Source: Monoglobus sp964442605
GTDB lineage: Bacteria; Bacillota; Clostridia; Monoglobales; Monoglobaceae
Length of the DNA: 50,354 nt
Reading direction: 5' to 3'
Assembly: GCA_964442605.1 (NCBI GenBank)
Contig: CAYTZR010000009.1
Span: forward strand, 1-50,354
Under the pieces are notes generated by a model. The model made no database searches. It was not told the origin of the DNA and was given only the letters and a program-made list of their open reading frames with translations. Position 1 is the stretch's first letter. Each line of letters opens with the position of its first letter. The position numbers and the translations under genes were made by a program. Shown here in pieces: positions 1 to 6,216 of the stretch.

Positions 1-180
1 ACTTTCGCTCGCCAGACCCGAGCGCTACGCCAAACCTTGTTTACTGCCTTAATCCGTTTACTTTTTTCTTAAAGGACAACCGAAGCTTGCATTGCCGCTT
101 AAGAAGCGGCACACCGCCCGGGCGCAGCAAAAGCTTTTGTCTACAAACTAAACGGGACGCGAATGCGTCCCGCCGATTAT
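1..180. other. left-edge non-coding stretch with inverted repeats
   Basis: I see no convincing gene here. There are three short perfect inverted repeats: CGCTCG/CGAGCG (6-11 and 19-24), GCCGCTT/AAGCGGC (94-100 and 104-110) and CGGGACGC/GCGTCCCG (153-160 and 165-172). The last is the probable terminator of the SLH gene at 181-2310. The first two could belong to a gene or RNA lying to the left of the window, and their role cannot be decided from this sequence alone. Confidence 0.4.
145..172 (-). terminator. terminator of the SLH/YcdB-type gene
   Basis: On the minus strand an 8-bp perfect GC-rich stem (CGGGACGC, loop of 4, GCGTCCCG; 153-172) begins 8 bases after the stop codon of the gene ending at 181. 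It is followed by a moderately T-rich tail (TTTAGTTT). The stem is strong and the tail only fair. Confidence 0.7.
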
Positions 181-2310
181 TTATCTCGCTAAGTAATTAT
201 AAATCATTATTGCCGCGTCCGCGCGTGTCAGCGGCTCCTGAGGCGCGAAGGTGTTATCGGGGTTGCCTCCGATAATTCCAAAGCCCTCGGCAAGAGCGAC
301 ATATCCCTCCATACCGCTCGTAATCATGCCGCTGTCCGCGAAGCTCGTTACAAATATTCCGTTCATTTCCGCGATATTCTCATATCCTAAGGCGCGTATG
401 ATATACTTGGGTCCGTCCTCTCTTATGCACAGAGCGGTACTGTCCGCGTTCTCGTCACCTTTAACAATTCCGTTGTTTCCCGCATAGCTGTAGACTGCTT
501 CGTATTCGAGAGGCTCGGGAAAGCTTCTTCCGCTTAGCGCCGCCACAAACACCAGCAATTCGCCTTGCGTTATCGCGTCATCGGGTCTGAACGCCGTTTC
601 GCCTTCCGCCAATGATATAATGCCGTAATTCAGCAATGTCTCAATTTGGGCTTCGGCGTAATGACCGCTTATATCGCTTGCGGTTGTGTTTTTCACCTCA
701 TCGGTATACTCGACGCCGTTGTAGTTCACAAGCTTGCCCGTTATAGCCGAAACACGGCTCGGCTTATCGGTATTCAGCTCATATACCGGCACAGCGCTAT
801 AATTTATTCCGTCGGTTGAAGTTTTTTCATATTTCAGCTCTAAGTCCGACTGCGACATAAGACTCGCAAACGCCTCGTCCGCCGAAATCATGTTATCTGT
901 CGGTTCAAACTCTGTATCCTCATCCCACGATTTATAGAACGATACGACATTGCCCGTTTGGTTGTCTATATCCACTTTCAAATAATTCGAACCGTAATCA
1001 AAGCCGTTTACACTTCTCTTAAACATGAAGCCGTAATTATAATAATATTTCCGTCCGGCGTCTATTGTGTCGGATGCCTCAAGCTCGAAATTTGAATTTA
1101 TATATTCATCATACGAATACTTTTCGGCAAAGCTTTTCGCGGCGGTCAGCGCCTGTGCCTCGGTCAGCTTCGGAACATCGGATGTTTTTCTGTTATAGAT
1201 CGAGCTGTTCAAGGACATAAGCTCGCCGCTCTGCGCGTCCAGCCTTATATAGGAGTCTGATACAATCGCGTCGCCGTCATACCCCGAATAACGCAAAGAA
1301 GCCGTATAATCATAGCTTCCGTCCTCTTTTTTGTCGTTTCGGCTGTAATCACAGCTTATATATCGGCTGCCGTCAAGACCCAGCTCCACGATGCTCTCCG
1401 CGATACCGCGAAGCTCGTCGATAGATAATAATCCGCCTATTTGGTCAATGCTCGCCAACTCAGCCTCAGAGAGGGAGGCTCCGCCCGCCGCCGCTCCCGC
1501 GACCGCAGAGCCGGCGGTTTCCGCCGTGGAATCCGCCGTGGAATTTTCCGAGTAAACCGAACTGTATTCAAACTGTTCTCCGGTCACCGCGTTAATCATT
1601 AAGTCCTCGTCTTCAGGCATATAAACAAGAACCGCTTTGCCCTCCGATTGAGTCACATATTCCGCCTTCATGGGCGATAGCTCGTTAAACTTGCTCCGCG
1701 CCCGCTCAGACGGTATAACATCATCAAGGGCAAGAATATCATCGCAATATGTCAACGATACATACGCCGAAAATACCTCTCCTGTTTCGGCGCTTATGGT
1801 TATATCCGCGCTGTCATCGCAGAACCTTAATCCGTTTATGTAACGATAAAGCCGAACTTGTATCAGTGTCGCGTACCCGCTGATTTCACCCGATACACTT
1901 TTTAATTCAAACTCATCCGACAAATCGGGGTTTATCATACGGAAAAACTCAACCGCTTTTTGTTCAAGCTCCTCCCTGCTGAACTTGGGAAGCTTCAACT
2001 CCCCGCTGTAAAATACGTCATCTGAATTATAATTCCTATAATTCGTCACATAGCCGTTTTGGTCAACGGTTACCAGCAAGGATTTATCATCATTGCTTTC
2101 AGACGGTGTGCTCCAGTTAAGGTCATAGCTTGAAACACCGTTATCACTCACATACACATCACTGCTGAATTCGGATAGCTCCGACGGAATATCAATTCTT
2201 GACTTCACAGTAAGTATCGCGTTTTGCAATCCATCGCTGTCCGCGGCGAAAGCCGGCACGGCAAATAGCGTCATAAGGACAGCCAAAACCAAACATAATA
2301 ACTTTTTCAT
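181..2310 (-). CDS. exported YcdB/YcdC-type (PepSY-like) protein with C-terminal SLH domains
   Basis: A 709-residue protein. Residues 1-22 are a typical signal peptide (MKKLLCLVLAVLMTLF, then AFA-A). The middle (about 25-540) has repeated blocks with phrases such as ITISAETGEVFSAY, YIRLDAQSGELMSL and VDIDNQTGNVVSF. These Gly-Glu/Gly-Asn beta turns are characteristic of YcdB/YcdC (DUF4901) and PepSY-like domains. The last ~165 residues are SLH repeats (ISGHYAEAQIETLLNYGII, TAFRPDDAITQGELLVF, NTFAPQEPLTRADAAIMIYNYL). SLH domains bind pyruvylated secondary cell-wall polymer, so it should sit on the outer wall face. PepSY-type domains are often linked to protease inhibition, but the substrate here is unknown. 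The start is supported by AAAGGTGGAG upstream. I found no convincing promoter; an imperfect 10-bp triplicate repeat lies in the leader. Confidence 0.88.
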   Translation of the reverse strand: MKKLLCLVLAVLMTLFAVPAFAADSDGLQNAILTVKSRIDIPSELSEFSSDVYVSDNGVSSYDLNWSTPSESNDDKSLLVTVDQNGYVTNYRNYNSDDVFYSGELKLPKFSREELEQKAVEFFRMINPDLSDEFELKSVSGEISGYATLIQVRLYRYINGLRFCDDSADITISAETGEVFSAYVSLTYCDDILALDDVIPSERARSKFNELSPMKAEYVTQSEGKAVLVYMPEDEDLMINAVTGEQFEYSSVYSENSTADSTAETAGSAVAGAAAGGASLSEAELASIDQIGGLLSIDELRGIAESIVELGLDGSRYISCDYSRNDKKEDGSYDYTASLRYSGYDGDAIVSDSYIRLDAQSGELMSLNSSIYNRKTSDVPKLTEAQALTAAKSFAEKYSYDEYINSNFELEASDTIDAGRKYYYNYGFMFKRSVNGFDYGSNYLKVDIDNQTGNVVSFYKSWDEDTEFEPTDNMISADEAFASLMSQSDLELKYEKTSTDGINYSAVPVYELNTDKPSRVSAITGKLVNYNGVEYTDEVKNTTASDISGHYAEAQIETLLNYGIISLAEGETAFRPDDAITQGELLVFVAALSGRSFPEPLEYEAVYSYAGNNGIVKGDENADSTALCIREDGPKYIIRALGYENIAEMNGIFVTSFADSGMITSGMEGYVALAEGFGIIGGNPDNTFAPQEPLTRADAAIMIYNYLAR

Positions 2311-2328
2311 CTCTACTCCACCTTTTTT

Positions 2329-2358
2329 CTAATTTTTCCTAATTATTCCTAATTTTTT
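2329..2358. repeat. 10-bp tandem repeat, 3 copies
   Basis: CTAATTTTTC, CTAATTATTC and CTAATTTTTT lie head to tail in the 5' leader of the SLH/YcdB-type gene. They are AT-rich, so slippage alone could explain them. Confidence 0.75.
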
Positions 2359-2472
2359 TGAAAAATTTTCCCTATACTTATCAGACGAAATACTTGCCGC
2401 TTTTGTTCCGATTTGCTCAAATAATCCTATGAAAATCTAATCTTATAAAAATCCGCGATATTTGCGAAAATC

Positions 2473-2718
2473 CTAAGATATTGCCTCTTTCAGGGCGTTG
2501 GCAAGCTGGGCTGGACATGATGTGCCGCGTCCGTTGCAGTCTATGTTCTTTAAAAGCTCTATGACTCTTGCCGGCTCCATTCCCTCAACCAGCGCGGAAA
2601 TCCCTTTCAGGTTACCGTTGCAGCCTCCCAGAAACGAAACGTTTTTTACCCTGCCGTCCTCAATATCAAATTTGATTTGACGGGAGCAGGTTCCCTTTGT
2701 GTTATAAGTGTATGACAT
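2473..2718 (-). CDS. TSCPD domain protein (TIGR03905-like)
   Basis: An 81-residue protein with a cysteine pattern at residues 11, 33, 61 and 68 (GTCSRQI, GGCNGNLKG, CNGRGTSCPAQLA). Sequence and size match the small stand-alone TSCPD family, whose domain is also found at the C-terminus of some ribonucleotide reductases and is thought to bind a metal. The biochemical function is not established. It follows the activase gene on the same strand after an 82-bp spacer and has its own strong ribosome-binding site (ATAGGAGGTATTTTTT before ATG), so it is probably the last gene of the activase operon. No clear terminator follows it. Confidence 0.85.
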   Translation of the reverse strand: MSYTYNTKGTCSRQIKFDIEDGRVKNVSFLGGCNGNLKGISALVEGMEPARVIELLKNIDCNGRGTSCPAQLANALKEAIS

Positions 2719-2751
2719 AAAAAATACCTCCTATATTTAAATTTCTATTTA

Positions 2752-2771
2752 AGTTTCTTATAGTTTCTTAT
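2752..2771. repeat. 10-bp perfect tandem duplication
   Basis: AGTTTCTTAT is repeated twice head to tail between the activase stop and the TSCPD ribosome-binding site. A looser related copy (TTTCTATTTA) precedes it. Confidence 0.75.
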
Positions 2772-2800
2772 ATTAAATCTTTTTATATTGATTTTTTAAG

Positions 2801-3796
2801 CTAAACATTCCCCGAAACGCGCGACGCCTTGCTTGTGCCCGCATACTTGCCGCACTTGTCGCCCCAGACTGCCAAAACCTCGTTATCCGAAGAAATTACT
2901 CTGATTACCTCGCACATATTGGAGCAGCCGCCGCATTCAAAGCTTGTGGGCTTAAATTCAAGCTCCAGCTGTTCAAAGCCCTTAAAAGCGGGCTTCTTTA
3001 TGCTGTTGTCCTCTATATACTCCTTTGCCAAAATCGCGCTGCCTATGGCTCCCATAACGTTATAGTATTTGGGAATTATGACCTTCGCTCCTACCTCGTC
3101 CTCAAAAGCCTTGCGTATTCCCACGTTCGCGGCAACACCGCCCTGGAAAATAAACGGCGGCTTAAGCGTTTTTGCTCTGCCCAGATTGTTTATGTAGTTC
3201 CTGACAAGAGCCGTGCAAAGCCCCTTTATGATCTCCGCCTTGGAAAAGCCGTACTGCTGCTTTGCAATCATATCCGACTCCGCGAACACCGTACAGCGTC
3301 CCGCAATCCGAACGTCCCTCTCAGCCGTGAGAGCCAGCTCTCCGAACTGCTCAATCGGCACTCCCAGCCGCTCCGCCTGATGGTCAAGGAAGGAGCCTGT
3401 TCCCGCCGCGCAAACCGTATTCATGGCAAAATCGGTTACCATGCCGTCCTGCAATATTATTATTTTCGAATCCTGACCGCCTATCTCGAATATTGTGGCA
3501 GCATCCGGATGAAAATGAAGCGTTGCCGTCGCATGAGCGGTAATCTCGTTTTTTATCACATCGGCTCCGACGAGAACCCCCGCGAGTTCTCTGCCGCTGC
3601 CCGTTGTGCCTATGCCGAGAACATCGTTATCATCGCACCCGAGAGCTTCCTTGAGCCTTTTCATCCCCTTTTTTACACTTTCAAGAGGTTGTCCGTTTGC
3701 TCGTATGTATTGATTAAAGCACACATTATATCGGTCATCCATAGCTATAACATTTGTGCTGACCGAGCCTATATCTATTCCTAAATAATACTTCAC
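2801..3796 (-). CDS. 2-hydroxyacyl-CoA dehydratase activase (HgdC/BcrAD-BadFG ATPase family)
   Basis: A 331-residue ASKHA-fold ATPase. It starts with the phosphate-binding motif YYLGIDIGSVSTN and carries TTGSGRELAG and FEIGGQDSK. The two cysteines that hold the bridging [4Fe-4S] cluster of the homodimer in this family appear as VCAAGTGSF and GRCTVFAESD. Family members use ATP to inject an electron into a dehydratase. Unlike the classic ~260-residue HgdC, this one has an extra C-terminal Cys segment (FECGGCSNMCEV), usual for proteins linked to DUF2229 partners. The start is GTG at 3796, fixed by AAGGAG six bases upstream. A copy of that ribosome-binding site and GTG lies 26 bp upstream, opening a 9-codon frame whose TGA overlaps this start. 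No dehydratase subunits (HgdA/HgdB) are adjacent, so the target is unknown. Confidence 0.9.
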   Translation of the reverse strand: MKYYLGIDIGSVSTNVIAMDDRYNVCFNQYIRANGQPLESVKKGMKRLKEALGCDDNDVLGIGTTGSGRELAGVLVGADVIKNEITAHATATLHFHPDAATIFEIGGQDSKIIILQDGMVTDFAMNTVCAAGTGSFLDHQAERLGVPIEQFGELALTAERDVRIAGRCTVFAESDMIAKQQYGFSKAEIIKGLCTALVRNYINNLGRAKTLKPPFIFQGGVAANVGIRKAFEDEVGAKVIIPKYYNVMGAIGSAILAKEYIEDNSIKKPAFKGFEQLELEFKPTSFECGGCSNMCEVIRVISSDNEVLAVWGDKCGKYAGTSKASRVSGNV

Positions 3797-3870
3797 AATA
3801 ATCTCCTTACTATTTTCTTCACGATAATCTCCTTACTATTTTTCGTCACGATAATTTCATTATTATTTTG
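3792..3870. repeat. 26-27-bp tandem repeat, 3 copies, filling an operon junction
   Basis: Three head-to-tail units, 3792-3817, 3818-3844 and 3845-3870, share the core CACRATAATCTCCTTACTAT with increasing divergence. The leftmost includes the GTG start and ribosome-binding site of the activase. The rightmost includes the stop codon (3863-3865) of the upstream gene. The whole spacer is therefore made of copies of one stop-to-start unit. On the minus strand the middle copy has a perfect AAGGAG and GTG of its own. Confidence 0.9.
3793..3822 (-). CDS. possible 9-codon upstream reading frame created by the repeat
   Basis: On the minus strand GTG at 3822, preceded by AAGGAG at good spacing, reads MKKIVRRLL and stops at TGA (3795-3793). 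That TGA overlaps the activase GTG start as GTGA. If translated it would couple ribosomes to the activase start. This is read directly from the sequence; whether it is expressed is inference, and it could be a passive by-product of the duplication. Confidence 0.35.
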   Translation of the reverse strand: MKKIVRRLL

Positions 3871-5044
3871 TGCGATACTCGGGCGTTTTCAGCGTTATCT
3901 TTTTATTAAGCGTATCTTTAGCTCCGCGCAAGCTCGCTGCCGTGCGCTCAGTGCCGCCCTGCTTCGCAAAATGCTTGCTCCTTATCAAATCGGTGAAAGC
4001 CTCAAGTCTTGTCTTAACGTGGGCTTCTCCCATCTGCTCGTCCAAGGATAACGACATAATCGGTATGTCAAGCTCCTCGGAAACGGCGGGGAACTTCCCC
4101 AAATTGACAAGCTCCGGCAGACAGGCGAACGGCATTAGATGAACAACTCCGTCAAAGCCGCGTCTTGCGAAGTCATATACCCAGCCCATATTTTCCTTGT
4201 CGTGTCCTCCGCAGTTAATCGGCGCGACCTTATCCGAAAGGCGCAGCACCCTGTGCGATTTCGGAAACGGCAGCTTTTGCGGTATAATATTATGCTCCAC
4301 CCAATCCGATATGTACTGGACGTTTTCAACCTCAACGCCGAGTGAGTTTAATATTTCCTCAACATTCTTATTGACGGTAGGCTCCATAACAACGTAAATC
4401 TCACCGATTATGCCGACTCTTATACGCTTGCTCTCCTCAACGGTTCTGCGCGGTATCGCGTCAAACATCTTGAGCGCTTTTTTGTAGGTCTTGTTCACCT
4501 GCGCCGTGGTTTCGCACTTTTCGAACATACCGACGATTTGCTTCCATGCGCGTGTGTAATCTCCATGATTTATCTCGTAGGCGCGCATAATCTTTAAACG
4601 CTTTTCAAGCTTATCCATCTTTTTTATAAGGTTATAGCAAAACGCGGCAATCCCAAGCAGCTTTATATTCGGAGTACCGTTCTTAACCAATATGATTTTT
4701 TGATAAAACGCCTTTAAATCCACAAACATATTATCAAAAACAACAACCTTGGTTTTATACCCCAATTCCTCCAAAACCTTTTGGTGTACGTCGGGGTACA
4801 TTCCCGCGCGGCAGGGACCGTTTCCTCCCGATGACACAATAAGCTCGGCTCCCTTTTCCGCACATTCGATATAGGTACCCATCATTACCTTAAACGGAAA
4901 GCATATAAATTCCGGACTGTACTTAACGCCAAGCTCAACCGTCCTCTGTGAGGGCGGATCGGGCATAATCACCTCGTGTCCCAGCTTTTCCATAAGCTTT
5001 TTATATCCTGTCACACAGCCCATATGCGGAAACGCTGTCTTCAT
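3863..5044 (-). CDS. acyl-CoA dehydratase activase-related protein (COG3581-like, DUF2229 group)
   Basis: A 393-residue cytoplasmic protein without signal peptide or membrane segment. MKTAFPHMGCVTGYKKLMEKLG, PEFICFPFKVMMGTY, SGGNGPCRAGMY and GGHDKENMG are typical of the group annotated as activase-related or CoA-activase proteins. Several Cys residues suggest a cluster or metal site. In many Firmicutes this part, its upstream neighbour and the activase are fused into one very long protein; here they are three genes in the order 5041-6030, this gene, activase. Its ATG overlaps the upstream stop by 4 bp (ATGA), so translation is coupled. The reaction is unproven; a role in reductive radical chemistry is inferred from the family and neighbours. 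Confidence 0.82.
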   Translation of the reverse strand: MKTAFPHMGCVTGYKKLMEKLGHEVIMPDPPSQRTVELGVKYSPEFICFPFKVMMGTYIECAEKGAELIVSSGGNGPCRAGMYPDVHQKVLEELGYKTKVVVFDNMFVDLKAFYQKIILVKNGTPNIKLLGIAAFCYNLIKKMDKLEKRLKIMRAYEINHGDYTRAWKQIVGMFEKCETTAQVNKTYKKALKMFDAIPRRTVEESKRIRVGIIGEIYVVMEPTVNKNVEEILNSLGVEVENVQYISDWVEHNIIPQKLPFPKSHRVLRLSDKVAPINCGGHDKENMGWVYDFARRGFDGVVHLMPFACLPELVNLGKFPAVSEELDIPIMSLSLDEQMGEAHVKTRLEAFTDLIRSKHFAKQGGTERTAASLRGAKDTLNKKITLKTPEYRTK

Positions 5045-6030
5045 ACTATCACCTCGTCAACCTTGCGGATTTTCCGCTTAATCATATCTGTAAACGCCTC
5101 GATACGTGTTTGCAGATGGCTTTCTCCGGTATGCTCGTCAATCCTCAGTGTCATGAACGGAACACCGGAGTCTGCAAAATCATGCTCAATCTCCTTGCCG
5201 ACAACAGAGTCGGGTCCGCATCCGAACGCTGTTATATGTATCAGCCCCTGAACATGCATGTCCTTTATCATAACGCTTGCCGCATGATACAGCTTGTCCG
5301 GAAATGTCCAGTATATGGGACGTGTTTCCTCGCCGCGCCGCATGCGCAGAGCCTCCGGGTCAAGCATATCGAAAGTAATCACATTTACGTCAAGCGCGCG
5401 CAGCTTCTCTATTATATTCATGCTTATAAACGGGTCATACACGTTGTAGATATAGCCCAGCAGTCCGATTGTTGTCCTGCGCTCCGGCTGGGCGAAATCC
5501 GCCTCCGACGCTCCGTCAAACATGACGGCTGCCGCCTCGTCAAGCGTTAAGCCCTTTAAGCAAAGGGATCTGAATTTCTTAAAGTCCTCCGCAGCGCCGC
5601 CAAGCGCAAGCTTCATCCTATGCGATGAGATACCGAGCTTTTTCGCAACGGGCTTAAAGCACCTGAAATCCGCGGTATCCTCTCTCGCGCAGTCAATCTC
5701 GGCAACAAGCAGCCTTGCGTCCGGAATTGACTTTTCAACAAGCTCCGGAAGTCCTATGTACTTCGGGCAAAACCAATAACCCTTTTCAATTCGAACAAAG
5801 CGCGGACAAAATATATAATCCACTCCCTTTTCGATAAGATTAATAATATGCCCGTTATATATCTTAATCGGAAAGCATATTTCCGGAACAGTAACCGCTA
5901 TACCCTTTTGAACCAAGCCTTTCGCGGATTTGTCGGATAATACAACCTCATATCCGAGCCTTTCAAACAGTGAACGCCACAAAGGATAGTAGTACTGGAA
6001 CAGCAAAGCTCTCGGCATTCCTATCTTCAA
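5041..6030 (-). CDS. acyl-CoA dehydratase activase-related protein (COG3580-like, DUF2229)
   Basis: A 329-residue protein using a TTG start at 6030. AAGGAG (6043-6038) lies seven bases upstream, and translation then begins MKIGMPRALLFQYYYPLW, the usual start of DUF2229 proteins. An ATG at 6060 is in frame but would give a non-conserved ten-residue extension and has no ribosome-binding site. PEICFPIKIYNGHI, YIFCPRFV and ITAFGCGPDSVVG match the partner at 3863-5044, so the two are distant paralogues. It is the first gene of the activase operon and lies behind a clear promoter (6097-6125). It probably handles the electron donor or client dehydratase of the activase (inference). Confidence 0.82.
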   Translation of the reverse strand: MKIGMPRALLFQYYYPLWRSLFERLGYEVVLSDKSAKGLVQKGIAVTVPEICFPIKIYNGHIINLIEKGVDYIFCPRFVRIEKGYWFCPKYIGLPELVEKSIPDARLLVAEIDCAREDTADFRCFKPVAKKLGISSHRMKLALGGAAEDFKKFRSLCLKGLTLDEAAAVMFDGASEADFAQPERRTTIGLLGYIYNVYDPFISMNIIEKLRALDVNVITFDMLDPEALRMRRGEETRPIYWTFPDKLYHAASVMIKDMHVQGLIHITAFGCGPDSVVGKEIEHDFADSGVPFMTLRIDEHTGESHLQTRIEAFTDMIKRKIRKVDEVIV

Positions 6031-6096
6031 AAAATCACTCCTTATTAACATACCATACAATTAAATTAATTCCGCCCAACACGAGCCGATACTTGC

Positions 6097-6125
6097 ATTT
6101 TAATCCTTTTTTTAAGCTTTGTCAA
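6097..6125 (-). promoter_or_regulatory. promoter of the activase operon
   Basis: Minus-strand TTGACA (6125-6120), 17-bp spacer, TAAAAT (6102-6097). The transcript would start near 6090, about 60 bases before the TTG start at 6030. Confidence 0.75.
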
Positions 6126-6163
6126 TAGCCGTGTTGTCAATTATCAGCGTTTTTAAACAAATC

Positions 6164-6189
6164 AAAAGACGGCAAGCATTTGCCTGCCG
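6164..6189 (-). terminator. terminator of the pectate lyase/SLH operon
   Basis: On the minus strand CGGCAGGC, loop AAAT, GCTTGCCG forms an 8-bp stem with one G-U pair, followed a few bases later by TTTT. It lies about 28 bases after the stop of the 966-residue SLH gene. Confidence 0.7.
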
Positions 6190-6216
6190 CCGTTTGTTTT
6201 ATAATAATTTCAGAAA

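Noticed and set aside
1..275. Small plus-strand reading frame at 87-275
   Set aside because: It overlaps the terminator and end of the SLH gene, has no ribosome-binding site, and its translation is Arg/Ser-rich as expected of an antisense shadow.
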